From Pseudomonas sp. RC10 (lineage in GTDB: Bacteria; Pseudomonadota; Gammaproteobacteria; Pseudomonadales; Pseudomonadaceae), in NCBI RefSeq assembly GCF_038397775.1, contig NZ_CP151650.1:6647603-6711602 (forward strand): 64,000 nt of DNA, given 5' to 3'. Each line of letters starts with the position of its first letter. Position 1 is the first letter of the stretch. A program made the position numbers and the translations under genes. Positions 16,887 to 26,661 of the stretch are shown one piece after another. The notes under the pieces were generated by a model. It had not been told where the DNA came from, did not search any database, and saw nothing but the letters and a program-made list of their open reading frames with translations.

Positions 16887-18134
16887 TCAGGCGCGCGCGA
16901 GTGCGGGAAGCGGTCGCGCCAATAAACGCTCGTCTAACAAGCCCAAACCTTCCTGAAACAACAGATTGCTGCGGTCGGTTTCCCCTAACTGACCGAGCAA
17001 CCGGGCCAACTCGGCGCAGGCTTCGGGATTGCGTTGTAGCTTAAGGCTCGCTTCAAGATAATCCCGCGCCTTGCCCCACAGGCTGCTCTGCAAACAGAGG
17101 CGCCCCAGCGTCAGCAACAGACCAGGATCGTCTGAATGCTGCTTCAACCAGCCCTCCGCCGTTTGCAATTGCTTGCCGGGATCACTCCCTCGGACGAGAC
17201 CGTAGAGTCTCGCCAAATGACTGTTGTAGTCACGCTTCATCGCGGTGCGCAGCACCTCTTCCGCCTGCACGTCAGCGCCGTGGCGACGCAGCTGCTCGGC
17301 GTACGCCAGGATCAACGCTGGCTCTTGTCGCTGAGCCGAGGTTAGTTGCTGCCAAGCCGTTTCCAGCGCAGGCAGACCCGCCGGACCCGTCTCGCTATCG
17401 TTTCCGCGATAAGCCGCCAGCGATAGGTTCTCGCCCCAGGCGCGCTTCTCCAGCTCAGCCAGTTCTTGCGCAGGCAAAACCTTGTCCTTGCGCAGCTCAG
17501 GCATCAGTCGAATCAGCTCGGACCACTCGCTGCGCTGACGATAGAGACGCTGCAACTGACGCAACACCTGAGGGTTGTGCGGATGACGTTCGTGCATCGC
17601 CTGCAGGGTGCTCAGCGCACCGTCGCTGTCGCCACGGTCGAGCTGCAGCTGCGCATGGTTCAGGGCAATCGCAAGCTCGGCGTGAGGCTGACGTTCAAGG
17701 GCGCGCTCAAGCAGGTTGTCGCTCTCTTCATAACGGCCTTGCTCGTTCGCCGCACGGGCGGCACCGAGGTAATACAGCAGCGGTTGAGGTTCAGCCTCGG
17801 CGGCGCGATGCAGGTGACGCTGAGCGCTGGCCCAACGCCCCTCGGCGAGGTCCATCTGACCACGCTCGATAGCAATCTGCGCACGACGGCTGCGGTTACG
17901 GCGCGACCACGGATTGACCACACCGCCCGAGGTCGTCAGCAGCCGTATCAGCCCCCGCACCAGCCAGACCACGATCGCAATGGCGACCAACAGCGCCAAG
18001 GCAGCCCACAGGCTGGACTCGTAGCGGAAGGTGTCATAGGCGATGAGCACGTAACCGGCGTGACGGGAAATCGCCAGGCCGACCAATGCCGCGACGACGA
18101 TCAGGACGAAGACGATCACATAGCCGCGCTTCAT
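16887..18134 (-). CDS. hemY: HemY, haem-biosynthesis associated TPR membrane protein
   Basis: 415 residues. The first about 70 residues hold two hydrophobic helices with the HemY signature RLLTTSGGVVNPWSRRNRSRRA, and the rest is a periplasmic or peripheral TPR solenoid (WASAQRHLHRAAEAEPQPLL, ERHPHNPQVLRQLQRLY). It is the distal partner of HemX in the hemCDXY operon of gammaproteobacteria; its exact role in tetrapyrrole synthesis is unknown. Start ATG 18134 overlaps the hemX stop by 4 bases. Confidence 0.92.
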   Translation of the reverse strand: MKRGYVIVFVLIVVAALVGLAISRHAGYVLIAYDTFRYESSLWAALALLVAIAIVVWLVRGLIRLLTTSGGVVNPWSRRNRSRRAQIAIERGQMDLAEGRWASAQRHLHRAAEAEPQPLLYYLGAARAANEQGRYEESDNLLERALERQPHAELAIALNHAQLQLDRGDSDGALSTLQAMHERHPHNPQVLRQLQRLYRQRSEWSELIRLMPELRKDKVLPAQELAELEKRAWGENLSLAAYRGNDSETGPAGLPALETAWQQLTSAQRQEPALILAYAEQLRRHGADVQAEEVLRTAMKRDYNSHLARLYGLVRGSDPGKQLQTAEGWLKQHSDDPGLLLTLGRLCLQSSLWGKARDYLEASLKLQRNPEACAELARLLGQLGETDRSNLLFQEGLGLLDERLLARPLPALARA

Positions 18135-19273
18135 GGCTTGCTCCCCGGCTGCGCCCCTTCAGCAGGTTGCTCCAATGCTCCGCCCACCGGGGTGTGGCGC
18201 TGCTCTAAGTAGGCTTGCACGGAGCTCAGGCTCTGCGTCAGGTCAGGCGTGATGACAGCCACTGGCTGTTTGGCGAGTTCGTCCAGACGCTCGCCCAGCA
18301 TCTTGCTTTGTGGGTTGTCCTGATTGAAGTTGGCGTCCAGCACGCTACGCGCCTCGGCAACGGCTTTGGCGTAAACCGGCTGCTCACCATTAAGCGCGGC
18401 CCACTGCGCTTGCTCCAGCGTCAGGCTCAACGCCAGTCGTACTTGGGTCAGGCTCTGGCCCGCCAACAGCGGACGAATGTTTTTGTCGGCGTGGAAGTCG
18501 AGACGGATGTATTGAGAAATCTTGTCCCACCATTTCGCCCAGTAGCTGTCTTCGCTGCCATCGGTCAGGCCCAGCAGCGACTCGCCTTTGTCTTTGTATT
18601 CCGGCGCCAGCGCGTTCAATTGGAGGGCTTGATCGCGCAGGGCGGCCAGTTGCAGGAACAGCCCGGTGCGGTCCGGTTGGTCGACGCTGCGCAAGGCCGC
18701 CAGGCTCTTGGCCAACTGCTCACGTGCGGCATAGGCGCCCGGATCATCCTGTTCGCGCAGAATTTCGTCAGCACCCTGCACCAGCGCCTGGGCACTGTTG
18801 ATGTCCTGCAGCGCAGACAATCGCAGGCTTGCCAGACGCAGCAGATGCTCAGCCTCGGCCAGACGCCAATCCTTGCGGCTCGCGCCCAGCACGGTCTCCA
18901 CGCGCTGGCTCAAACGCTGCTGATCGCCCTGCAATTGAGTGACAAGACGGCGGCGGTCTTCAAGCTCCTGCGCAGGCGGCAGTTGCGCCAGACGTGCCGA
19001 CAATTGCTGCTCGCTTTGCTGGAGGGAGCGGGTTTGCGAACCGAGGTCCTGCAATTGCCCCGATTGCTCCTGGTGACCGGCCTGGATCGCGCGCAGTTGC
19101 CACACGCTCCAGCCACCGACCGCCACGCCTGCCGCACCCAACAAGAGTGCCAAAACGGCCAGCCCGTTGCTGGAGCGGCGGGGAGAAGGTTCTTTTTGCG
19201 CGGAATCAGGCAGCGGCTCAGGTTTGACCAGTACCGGTTCAACGTCATCTTTTGGCAAGACTGTTTCGCTCAC
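18131..19273 (-). CDS. hemX: HemX (uroporphyrinogen-III C-methyltransferase family, membrane anchored)
   Basis: 380 residues. A Pro/Lys/Ser-rich N-terminal tail precedes a single transmembrane helix (LAVLALLLGAAGVAVGGWSV, about 35-55). A long coiled coil (TRSLQQSEQQLSARLAQL) and a compact C-terminal domain follow. No methyltransferase motif is visible, so the common enzyme name is doubtful; HemX is better seen as a membrane scaffold. It is third in the hemCDXY operon; a 51-base gap separates it from hemD and a 4-base overlap couples it to hemY. Confidence 0.9.
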   Translation of the reverse strand: MSETVLPKDDVEPVLVKPEPLPDSAQKEPSPRRSSNGLAVLALLLGAAGVAVGGWSVWQLRAIQAGHQEQSGQLQDLGSQTRSLQQSEQQLSARLAQLPPAQELEDRRRLVTQLQGDQQRLSQRVETVLGASRKDWRLAEAEHLLRLASLRLSALQDINSAQALVQGADEILREQDDPGAYAAREQLAKSLAALRSVDQPDRTGLFLQLAALRDQALQLNALAPEYKDKGESLLGLTDGSEDSYWAKWWDKISQYIRLDFHADKNIRPLLAGQSLTQVRLALSLTLEQAQWAALNGEQPVYAKAVAEARSVLDANFNQDNPQSKMLGERLDELAKQPVAVITPDLTQSLSSVQAYLEQRHTPVGGALEQPAEGAQPGSKP

Positions 19274-19324
19274 GTATCCATCCTTTGCATTTGGGCGTAA
19301 TCGCGTAATCCGACCCGTCGATCA

Positions 19325-20098
19325 TTACGCCTGAGAGGCAGGTGCAGGCTGGGCCCGCAACGCTGCCAGCAAGGCCGAAGCGCTGGCGCCACGGCAGTCC
19401 ACTACGGTCAGAGCCCCGGCTTCACGCGCCAGTTCAGCGACCCGAGGGCTCGGTACGAATAAAGGCATCTGCGCCAGGGACGGCCATGCATCGCCCGCCA
19501 AATCACGCAGATGTTGAAAACCCTGTCCACTGCTGACCACTAGCCCGTTCAAGCGTTCCGCCGCCACCCGCTGTGGCAAGACGGACGCCGGGTATTGCGG
19601 CAGGTTGCGGCGGTACAGCGGCAGATAATCGACACTAACACCCCGTTGGCGCAAGCGCTCGGCCAACAATTCGCGGCCGTCTTCGCCGCGCATGATCAGC
19701 ACCTTGGGGTCGTAACCGGAAATGGCGTCTTGAAGTTGAGGCAAATCGAGCAGCGCTTCGCTGTCGTCGCCGTGCTCGGGGAAGAACACGCGAAGGCCGT
19801 AGTCGTCGAGAATCTGCCCTGTAGCGGCGCCGACGGTAAACCACGTTTGCATAGGCGGCTGCGGCCAGATTTCGTCGACCATTTCCAGCCCCAGTCGCGC
19901 GGCAGGCTTACTGACGACGATCACCGCGCAGTAGGCCGCAAGGTCGTAAATGATCGAGCGATTTTCTTCCGAGACCGGCAATGGTTCGATGTCCAGCAAC
20001 GGCAGACTGGCGCTGAAAACGCCCGCTTGCGCCAAGGTCTCGGCCAATGCCTGCGACTCTTCGGCTGGCCGCGTCAGCAGCAGGCGCCAGCCCGTCAC
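19325..20098 (-). CDS. hemD: Uroporphyrinogen-III synthase
   Basis: 257 residues. HemD closes hydroxymethylbilane to uroporphyrinogen III with ring D inversion, the branch point to haem and sirohaem. Sequence is poorly conserved in this family, but [20 protein letters not shown] at the start, the [15 protein letters not shown] segment and the two-domain layout with [12 protein letters not shown] are typical. Start ATG 20098 overlaps the hemC stop by 4 bases, as usual in this operon. The next gene is hemX, 51 bases downstream. Confidence 0.92.
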   Translation of the reverse strand: MTGWRLLLTRPAEESQALAETLAQAGVFSASLPLLDIEPLPVSEENRSIIYDLAAYCAVIVVSKPAARLGLEMVDEIWPQPPMQTWFTVGAATGQILDDYGLRVFFPEHGDDSEALLDLPQLQDAISGYDPKVLIMRGEDGRELLAERLRQRGVSVDYLPLYRRNLPQYPASVLPQRVAAERLNGLVVSSGQGFQHLRDLAGDAWPSLAQMPLFVPSPRVAELAREAGALTVVDCRGASASALLAALRAQPAPASQA

Positions 20099-21036
20099 GC
20101 CTCGTCCGCCTCGCCGTAGACTGCTTTGAGAATTTTTGCGGCGCCCTGTGCCAACAACGCTTCAGCAACCTGCACGCCCAACGCTTGGGCATCGGCGTGG
20201 GGTGCACGGGCCTCGGCGTGCAGCAGCAGACTGCCGGCCGGATCGCCCACCAGGCCACGCAGCCACAACTGGTCGTTTTCGAGCACGGCGTAACAGGCGA
20301 TAGGCACCTGGCAGCCACCATTGAGGTGCTTGTTCAGCGCCCGCTCAGCGGTGACGCGCAAAGCGGTGTCGGTGTGGTGCAGCGGGGCCAAGAGGGCGTG
20401 CAGTTCAGTGTCGACGCTGCGGCACTCGATGCCGACGGCGCCCTGCCCGCCTGCCGGGAGGCTGTGTTCGATGCTGATTGCAGAGGTGATGCGGTCTTCA
20501 AAGCCCAGACGAATCAGGCCCGCGGCTGCCAGAATGATCGCGTCGTATTCGCCCGCGTCGAGCTTGGCCAGACGCGTGTTGACGTTGCCACGCAGAAAAT
20601 GGATTTTCAGGTCGGGACGCCGCGCCAGCAATTGCGCCTGACGACGCAGGCTCGATGTGCCGACGATGCTGCCCGCTGGCAGCTCATCAAGGCTGGCGAA
20701 GGTGTTGGAGACGAATGCGTCGCGAGGGTCTTCGCGCTCGCAGATACAGAACAGGCCCAGGCCTTGCGGAAAATCCATCGGCACGTCTTTCATCGAGTGA
20801 ACGGCGATGTCCGCTTCGTTTTCCAGCAGCGCGGTTTCCAGCTCTTTGACGAACAGGCCCTTGCCGCCGATTTTCGACAGCGGTGAGTCCAGCAGCTTGT
20901 CGCCCCGGCTCACCATGGGCACCAGCGTTACGATCAGACCGGGGTGAGCTTCCTGCAGACGAGCCTTGACGTATTCGGCTTGCCAGAGTGCCAGCGCGCT
21001 TTTGCGCGTAGCGATGCGGATTTCGCGAGTGGACAT
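20095..21036 (-). CDS. hemC: Porphobilinogen deaminase (hydroxymethylbilane synthase)
   Basis: 313 residues. It joins four porphobilinogen units into hydroxymethylbilane. Visible marks are [17 protein letters not shown] near the start, the active-site [17 protein letters not shown], the catalytic Asp in HSMKDVP, and the dipyrromethane-cofactor cysteine Cys242 in GGCQVP. First gene of hemCDXY; start ATG 21036. The 278-base gap to algR carries a REPIN, so haem genes and algR may be separate transcripts. Confidence 0.95.
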   Translation of the reverse strand: MSTREIRIATRKSALALWQAEYVKARLQEAHPGLIVTLVPMVSRGDKLLDSPLSKIGGKGLFVKELETALLENEADIAVHSMKDVPMDFPQGLGLFCICEREDPRDAFVSNTFASLDELPAGSIVGTSSLRRQAQLLARRPDLKIHFLRGNVNTRLAKLDAGEYDAIILAAAGLIRLGFEDRITSAISIEHSLPAGGQGAVGIECRSVDTELHALLAPLHHTDTALRVTAERALNKHLNGGCQVPIACYAVLENDQLWLRGLVGDPAGSLLLHAEARAPHADAQALGVQVAEALLAQGAAKILKAVYGEADEA

Positions 21037-21194
21037 GGATCAATCCGTACTGAGTGAATGCGGCGGATAATAACAGCTCGACCCAATCGGGCCGAATGAC
21101 TGTCGTCAATCTGCTCGCATCATGTTCTCAATCGATGCACGGAAGCCATGCGACGGCATGTCGCTTTCCACTGCTCGCCTCACTGCACCTAGAC

Positions 21195-21284
21195 CTGTGG
21201 GAGCGAATTCATTCGCGAAGCGGCGGTACATTCAACACATCGTTGTCGCCTGGACTATTTTTCGCGAATATATTCGCTCCCACA
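21195..21284. repeat. REPIN, GAATTCATTCGCGA subtype (copy 2)
   Basis: Left arm CTGTGGGAGCGAATTCATTC starts at 21195 and its inverted partner ends at 21284 (with one change, GAATATATTC). The inner bases GCGGCGGTACA and GGACTATTTTTCGCGAAT match the copies at 9525 and 59356. It sits between hemC and algR. Confidence 0.85.
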
Positions 21285-21314
21285 AAAGATCCCCACACGC
21301 CAGACAGACGCGAG

Positions 21315-22061
21315 CTACAACTGCTGCATCATCTTGCGCACACCGGCCACGTGCCGACGGCTGACGATCAAGGCATCGCCATTAAGCCCTTTGAGGAACA
21401 GTTGGAAATGCCCCAAAGGCGTGCGCTGCAAGCGCTCGATGCGATCGCGGGCCACCAGCGCATTGCGGTGGATGCGCACGAAGCGATCCCCGAACTCATC
21501 CTCCAACGCCTTGAGCGGCTCATCGAGCAAGACCTCACCATCTTCATGGCGCAAGGTCACGTATTTGTGGTCCGCGATGAAATAGATCACGTGGTCCAGC
21601 GGGATCAGCTCGATACCCTTGCGGGTGCGAGCACTGATGTGGCTGCGTGGGCCGTTCCCGCTCTCGGCGGCCGGACGGGTCATCGCCGCCAGCTGCACAC
21701 GGTTCGGGCGCTCGGCCTTGCGCAGTGCTTCAAGCAGGTTTTCAGGACGCACCGGTTTGACGAGATACCCCACGGCGCTGACCTGAAATGCCTCCAGGGC
21801 AAACTCGTCATGAGCCGTGCAAAAAACCACGGCAGGCGGTGTGTCGCGTTCGCATAATTTGGCCGCAACCTGCAGACCATCCAGGCCCGGCATGCGGATG
21901 TCGAGTAAAACCACGTCGGGCTTCAGACTATCGATCAGCGTCAAGGCTTCTTCGCCATTGGTGGCGCTGGGTTCAAGGACCCGGTAACCCTCAAGGTCGC
22001 CAACCAGACGGCTCAGGCGATCACGGGCTAGGGGTTCGTCATCAACGATCAGGACATTCAT
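21315..22061 (-). CDS. algR: AlgR, LytTR-type response regulator
   Basis: 248 residues. The receiver domain (1-120) has the acidic pocket VDDEP, the phosphorylation site Asp54 in VLLDIRMPG and the conserved Lys in LVKPVRP. The C-terminal LytTR DNA-binding domain (about 140-245) has HEDGEVLLDEPLKALE and FVRIHRNALVARDRIE. AlgR controls alginate, type IV pili and rhamnolipid genes in Pseudomonas, partnered by AlgZ. Start ATG 22061 overlaps the algZ stop codon, so the pair is translationally coupled. Confidence 0.95.
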   Translation of the reverse strand: MNVLIVDDEPLARDRLSRLVGDLEGYRVLEPSATNGEEALTLIDSLKPDVVLLDIRMPGLDGLQVAAKLCERDTPPAVVFCTAHDEFALEAFQVSAVGYLVKPVRPENLLEALRKAERPNRVQLAAMTRPAAESGNGPRSHISARTRKGIELIPLDHVIYFIADHKYVTLRHEDGEVLLDEPLKALEDEFGDRFVRIHRNALVARDRIERLQRTPLGHFQLFLKGLNGDALIVSRRHVAGVRKMMQQL

Positions 22062-23140
22062 ATTGCTCTGGCTTCCTGCGTGAGTCTCGCACAAGGATAG
22101 CGTAGACAGGTGAAGTGACGACCGTCACGGCGCTCCACGCTCAGACTCGCGAGAGGGCCAAAAAGTGCCGTGATTCGAGCGCCGATGTTTGCCAAGGCCT
22201 GCTGAGTGCCGCTTGAAGTCTGCCGGAGGGCGACTTCGTCATAGGGATTACTGACGCGCAATATAAATACTCCCCGTTCGTAGTTCGCCTCGACCCTGAC
22301 CACGCCACCCTCCACACGGGGAGCGATGCCATAGATCAACGCGTTCTCAAGTAATGGCTGCAAGGTTAGCTGGGGAATCGGCAAGTCGTCGGGAATTGCG
22401 CTGACGTCCCAGTCCAACTGTAGACGCTCGCCAAGTCGATATTGCTCAATCGACAGATAACGTCTGGCCAACTCCAGTTCTTCCCCCCATGTCGTCAGGC
22501 TGCCAGGCTTGCCCAGACTGGCGCGGAACAGGTCCGACAAATCCAGCACCGCCTGCTCGGCCTTGAGCGGGTCGCTGGTGACCAGACTCGCGATGCTGTT
22601 GAGCGTGTTGAACAGAAAGTGCGGCCGGATGCGGGCCTGTAACGACTCGATCCTGGCTCGCAATTCGGCCTGTTGCTGTTTGCGCCACTGACTCTGCAAG
22701 TAAAAGTAGCGCAACATCAGCGCTGACATGATCAGCGCAATCAATGAATAACGAAGGTAGCGTTCGATGTCGCTGTCGACCGGCAAGGCTCCGTCCAACT
22801 GACAGTAGTCAGTCACGGCCGTGCAAGCCAGCGTGACCGCCACCACCAGCAAGCAGCCCATCGCGCCCGCCACGCCGGGTTTGAGACGCGCCAGCCAAGG
22901 GCGCAAACCGCACAGCAGTGCCGCCGACAGCAGCACGATCCACTGCACGAACAGGGAAATCAGCGCCAGCCGCACCCAATCGAAGCCCGGATGCATCGGC
23001 TCCACCAGCACCAGGACCAGCACCAGCAGCTCGGCGAGCACGACCAGCACCAGCAGCGCCTGAGGCAGGCACAGTTCCGGAAGGAAGAACTCTTTGCCGG
23101 GAGAAGCGCTCTGGCCCGGTTTGTTGCGCTCGGTTTGCAT
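22058..23140 (-). CDS. algZ: AlgZ/FimS, LytS-like sensor histidine kinase
   Basis: 360 residues. About four to five membrane helices (roughly 25-145) are followed by a short linker and the LytS-type kinase core with the phospho-acceptor His174 in [18 protein letters not shown]. The catalytic part is divergent (weak G-box), as is known for AlgZ. It partners AlgR; in P. aeruginosa its kinase activity is debated. Start ATG 23140 begins just before a soluble N-tail; the larger open frame that runs into argH on the other strand is a shadow. It is divergent from argH. Confidence 0.93.
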   Translation of the reverse strand: MQTERNKPGQSASPGKEFFLPELCLPQALLVLVVLAELLVLVLVLVEPMHPGFDWVRLALISLFVQWIVLLSAALLCGLRPWLARLKPGVAGAMGCLLVVAVTLACTAVTDYCQLDGALPVDSDIERYLRYSLIALIMSALMLRYFYLQSQWRKQQQAELRARIESLQARIRPHFLFNTLNSIASLVTSDPLKAEQAVLDLSDLFRASLGKPGSLTTWGEELELARRYLSIEQYRLGERLQLDWDVSAIPDDLPIPQLTLQPLLENALIYGIAPRVEGGVVRVEANYERGVFILRVSNPYDEVALRQTSSGTQQALANIGARITALFGPLASLSVERRDGRHFTCLRYPCARLTQEARAI

Positions 23141-23206
23141 GGCCCCAGTCTCTGCGCTCGCACCCCGGTGGGCAAGCTGTCCGGGATAAAAAAGCGGCAA
23201 TGCTGT

Positions 23207-23212
23207 TATCAT
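23207..23212 (+). promoter_or_regulatory. Probable argH -10 element
   Basis: TATCAT at 23207-23212, preceded by TG one base upstream (extended -10, TGTTATCAT), 55 bases before the argH ATG. No convincing -35 is present, so this would rely on the extended -10. Confidence 0.35.
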
Positions 23213-23266
23213 CGCCCGCGCCTTTTTCAAATCAGCACAGCCACCAGCAGAGCAGCGAGCGAAACC

Positions 23267-24661
23267 ATGAGCACCGACAAGACCAACCAGTCCTGGGGCG
23301 GCCGCTTCAGTGAACCCGTCGACGCCTTCGTCGCACGCTTCACCGCCTCCGTCACCTTCGATCAGCGCCTTTACCGCCACGACATCATGGGCTCCGTCGC
23401 CCACGCCACAATGCTGGCGAAAGTCGGTGTGCTGACCGATGCCGAACGCGACACCATCGTCGATGGCCTGAAGACCATTCAGGGAGAAATCGAAGCGGGC
23501 ACGTTCGACTGGCGTGTGGACCTGGAAGACGTGCACATGAACATCGAAGCGCGTCTGACCGACCGCATCGGGATCACCGGCAAAAAATTGCACACTGGCC
23601 GCAGCCGCAACGATCAGGTCGCCACCGACATTCGCCTGTGGCTGCGGGATGAAATCGACCTGATACTGGCCGAAATCACTCGTTTGCAAGAAGGCCTGCT
23701 GGGTCTGGCCGAACGCGAAGCCGACACCATCATGCCGGGCTTCACCCACCTGCAAACCGCACAGCCTGTGACCTTTGGGCATCACATGCTCGCTTGGTTC
23801 GAGATGTTGAGCCGCGACTACGAACGTCTGGTCGATTGCCGCAAACGCACCAACCGCATGCCGCTGGGCAGCGCGGCACTGGCCGGCACTACGTATCCGA
23901 TTGATCGCGAACTGACCTGCCAGTTGCTGGGTTTCGAAGCCGTGGGCGGCAACTCGCTGGACAGCGTGTCCGATCGCGACTTCGCCATCGAATTCTGCTC
24001 GGCGGCCAGCGTGGCGATGATGCACCTGTCGCGCTTCTCCGAAGAGTTGGTGCTGTGGACCAGCGCGCAATTCCAGTTCATCGATCTGCCGGACCGCTTC
24101 TGCACCGGCAGCTCGATCATGCCGCAAAAGAAAAACCCTGACGTGCCGGAGCTGGTCCGTGGCAAAAGCGGCCGCGTGTTCGGCGCGCTGATGGGCCTGC
24201 TGACCTTGATGAAGGGCCAACCGCTGGCCTACAACAAGGACAATCAGGAAGACAAAGAACCGTTGTTCGATGCTGCCGATACCCTGCGTGACTCGCTGCG
24301 AGCCTTCGCCGACATGATTCCTGCGATCAAGCCTAAACACGCGATCATGCGTGAAGCGGCCCTGCGTGGTTTTTCGACCGCGACCGACCTGGCCGACTAC
24401 CTGGTTCGCCGTGGCCTGCCGTTCCGTGACTGCCACGAAATCGTGGGCCATGCCGTTAAATACGGCGTGGAAACCGGCAAGGACCTGGCGGAAATGACGC
24501 TGGAAGAACTGCGTCAATTCAGCGATCAGATCGAACAGGACGTGTTCGCTGTTCTGACGCTGGAAGGTTCGGTCAACGCCCGAAACCACATCGGTGGCAC
24601 TGCGCCTGCGCAGGTAAAAGCGGCAGTCGGACGCGGCAAGCAACTGCTCGCGACTCGCTGA
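23267..24661 (+). CDS. argH: Argininosuccinate lyase
   Basis: 464 residues, the last enzyme of arginine synthesis: splits argininosuccinate into arginine and fumarate in the cytoplasm. Signature [11 protein letters not shown] with the catalytic Ser and Lys at about 285-295, plus [16 protein letters not shown] and the HTGRS and HLQTAQP motifs of the fumarase/ASL superfamily. Start ATG 23267 follows AGCGAGCGAAACC; an in-frame open frame continues upstream without support. It is divergent from algZ and followed by a REP element. Confidence 0.96.
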   Translation: MSTDKTNQSWGGRFSEPVDAFVARFTASVTFDQRLYRHDIMGSVAHATMLAKVGVLTDAERDTIVDGLKTIQGEIEAGTFDWRVDLEDVHMNIEARLTDRIGITGKKLHTGRSRNDQVATDIRLWLRDEIDLILAEITRLQEGLLGLAEREADTIMPGFTHLQTAQPVTFGHHMLAWFEMLSRDYERLVDCRKRTNRMPLGSAALAGTTYPIDRELTCQLLGFEAVGGNSLDSVSDRDFAIEFCSAASVAMMHLSRFSEELVLWTSAQFQFIDLPDRFCTGSSIMPQKKNPDVPELVRGKSGRVFGALMGLLTLMKGQPLAYNKDNQEDKEPLFDAADTLRDSLRAFADMIPAIKPKHAIMREAALRGFSTATDLADYLVRRGLPFRDCHEIVGHAVKYGVETGKDLAEMTLEELRQFSDQIEQDVFAVLTLEGSVNARNHIGGTAPAQVKAAVGRGKQLLATR

Positions 24662-24670
24662 TTTCGAACG

Positions 24671-24712
24671 GTAGGAGCGCGCTTGCCCATGATGTGGGCA
24701 AGCGCGCTCCTC
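24671..24712. repeat. Compact inverted repeat (REP-like) after argH
   Basis: GTAGGAGCGCGCTTGCCCA with its inverted copy ending GCGCGCTCCT, separated by only 4 bases, so a single tight hairpin. Placed 10 bases after the argH stop, it may help stop transcription or protect the 3' end; no T-run follows. Confidence 0.7.
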
Positions 24713-24722
24713 AAAGGCCCCG

Positions 24723-25391
24723 CTACGCTGCCCCTGTGGGCCTGACCCTTTCCAGAAACACCGGATAATCCACCTCCCGATCCGCCGCCACGATGCGCGC
24801 ACTCGGCCGGTCATTCAGTCGCGCCAGCAACTCCCTCGCCCCTTTCACCTCATCCAGCAGGTTCAAGCCCATCAGGCGCTCGCCCACCTGCTGCGACAGA
24901 TCCACGCTGTACATGAAATAGATGTCCGCCAGCGTAAAGTCGGCGCCCGTCAGATAGGGGGCGAATCGCGCCCGCCTCGCCAGCGCGGCAAAGCCTTTGA
25001 TCAGATCCCGTTTGGCCTTGGCCTTCAGCGCATCCGGCGTTGCCCGTCCGCCGAACAGCACTTCGACATAACACAGCCGTGCGGGCAGTTCGATGTAGAG
25101 CTCGATTTCCTTGGCGGTCGTCCAGACCTGAGCACGGAGGAACGGGTCAGCGGGCAACAAGGGGATGTGAGGGTGTGTGTCTTCGAGGTAGCGCAGGATG
25201 ACGTCGGTTTCGCTGATGAACCCCTCATCCGTCTGCAAAACCGGTACCTTGCCCCGCGCGCTGACGGCGAGGGTGTCCGGGTTCTGGCAGCCGTGCATGG
25301 ACACGACTTCAAACGGGAGTTGCTTCTCCAGCAGCGCCAGTTTGACCATGTTGAAATAGTTGCTTGAGGCGAATCCGTAAAGCTTGAGCAT
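24723..25391 (-). CDS. Glutathione S-transferase family protein
   Basis: 222 residues. The N-terminal thioredoxin-fold domain (1-80) has MLKLYGFASSNYFNMVKLAL, the cis-Pro in GKVPVLQTD and the SETDVILRYLEDTHP helix. The C-terminal helical domain (about 90-215) has GADFTLADIYFMYSVDL, the N-capping motif. These cytosolic enzymes conjugate glutathione or act as thiol lyases; the substrate is not clear. Start ATG 25391; a longer start upstream (25442) is not supported by the fold. Confidence 0.9.
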   Translation of the reverse strand: MLKLYGFASSNYFNMVKLALLEKQLPFEVVSMHGCQNPDTLAVSARGKVPVLQTDEGFISETDVILRYLEDTHPHIPLLPADPFLRAQVWTTAKEIELYIELPARLCYVEVLFGGRATPDALKAKAKRDLIKGFAALARRARFAPYLTGADFTLADIYFMYSVDLSQQVGERLMGLNLLDEVKGARELLARLNDRPSARIVAADREVDYPVFLERVRPTGAA

Positions 25392-25573
25392 TGGCAGGCC
25401 TCCTTGGCCTTTTGAAGCGGTCATTTCAGCCCTGTCCGACACGCGTTGCCGGACCTGAGCGGAGGAACCCTAACAACCGGTTACGTCGTCGGGCTTGACG
25501 TGCATCATGCGCACTGACGATCACCTGACACCCGATTGCAGTTAAACTGCCGGCCTTTCCTGAGGAGTCCGCC

Positions 25574-25864
25574 ATGAGCGACCGCATCGACAACGACGAA
25601 GAAGAGTTCGCTGAATCGACCCTGATCCAGGCCATCGAAAACCAGATCGAGAGCGACAACCCGCCCGCCGCCAAAGCCACGTTCAACAAGCTGACCCTGG
25701 TGGGTTACGAACGTGACGACATTCTGGAAATGATGGCCCACGTGCTGGCCGTCGAGATTGACGGCATTCTCGAAGAAGACCGCCCGTTCAACACCGAATG
25801 GTATGAAAAAGCCCTTCGCGCCCTGCCAGAACTGCCACCGGGCGTGAAGCTGGAAGAAGAATGA
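25574..25864 (+). CDS. Small acidic conserved protein of unknown function
   Basis: 96 residues, strongly acidic at the N-terminus (DRIDNDEEEFAEST) and C-terminus. The middle, SDNPPAAKATFNKLTLVGYERDDILEMMAHVLAVEIDGIL, reads as helical and regular, so it is a real gene: GGAGTCC precedes ATG 25574 and codon use is normal. I do not recognise the family with certainty. It stands between the GST gene and a REPIN, not in an operon. Confidence 0.7.
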   Translation: MSDRIDNDEEEFAESTLIQAIENQIESDNPPAAKATFNKLTLVGYERDDILEMMAHVLAVEIDGILEEDRPFNTEWYEKALRALPELPPGVKLEEE

Positions 25865-25930
25865 CATCCAGCCCTGTAGCAGTCCGGCTTGCCGACAGCG
25901 ATGTCATTGAAGTTGCTAATTGCGCAGGTC

Positions 25931-26066
25931 TGTAGAAGCGTGGCATGTCCCGCGACCTGCCGCGAAGCGGCAGCCAATCGGATTAACGCGGTATACCTGA
26001 TACACCGAATGCGCAGGGTTTACGACGGGTTCCCCGTCGATCGCGGAACAAGCCACGCTCCTACAG
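25931..26066. repeat. REPIN, GTAGGAGCGTGGC subtype (second copy)
   Basis: Left arm TGTAGAAGCGTGGCATGTCC from 25931, inverse arm CACGCTCCTACAG ending 26066, with about 95 bases between that include an inner CTGCCGCGAAGCGGCAG hairpin. Same subtype as 3959-4093. It fills most of the 364-base gap before the TIGR02647 gene; the remaining sequence (26067-26228) shows no gene. Confidence 0.75.
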
Positions 26067-26228
26067 ATACATGCGCTCTAAGCTTCACCTGACGACCGGC
26101 CAGATACTTCCTGCAAAATTCCCAGACCCTAACTACACTGCAGAGGCCTCGCTGCCGCTTGACCTACGGGGCTGTCACGTCTGCGATTCCTTCGCCGCGT
26201 CATCCATTACAAAAAGTCTGGAGCCTCT

Positions 26229-26477
26229 ATGTCGTATACCCCTGAGTTGGTTGCCGAACTGGAAATCCTGTCACTGTTCAATCTGCGCAATACCCAGGAG
26301 GGCCTCAAGGTCCATCACGTGGCCGCGCCTTCTGCCGTTGCCGCCGCCAAACGTCTTTTCGAGAAAGGCCTGACGACTCAGGTCGACGGGGGCTACCTCA
26401 CCAGTCTGGGACTGGATGCCGCCGAACACGCGCAATCCCTGCTGATCATCCTTGCCACGACCCAGGAAGCGGCCTGA
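26229..26477 (+). CDS. TIGR02647 family small protein
   Basis: 82 residues: MSYTPELVAELEILSLFNL at the start, HHVAAPSAVAAAKRLFEKGL in the middle and HAQSLLIILATT at the end, matching the TIGR02647 family of pseudomonad proteins. No function known. A short winged-helix-like prediction (the VHHVAAPSAVAAAKRLFEKGLTT pattern of a DNA-binding helix pair) is inference. Start ATG 26229 follows AGCCTCT. Single gene between a REPIN and cyaA. Confidence 0.82.
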   Translation: MSYTPELVAELEILSLFNLRNTQEGLKVHHVAAPSAVAAAKRLFEKGLTTQVDGGYLTSLGLDAAEHAQSLLIILATTQEAA

Positions 26478-26661
26478 CATCGCCGCCTCGCGAAACCTTT
26501 ACCAGGAGGCATCAAATAAAGGTTTCGCGAACCCTTCATTTGTAAGATGCTGCGCCGATAAAAAATTGGCGCCATAAAAACTCACAGCCGCCTGATGCTG
26601 GGTCTTCTTGCCGTCGCCATTCTTGTTCCCCAGCAGTGCCGTTCGTCGGCCTTGAGTCACG

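Noticed and set aside
18131..19273. HemX as a true uroporphyrinogen methyltransferase
   Set aside because: No methyltransferase motifs are visible; it is a coiled-coil membrane protein, so the enzyme name was not used as function.
23141..24814. Extension of algZ to a 918-codon frame running through argH
   Set aside because: The upstream part is antisense to argH; AlgZ begins normally at ATG 23140.
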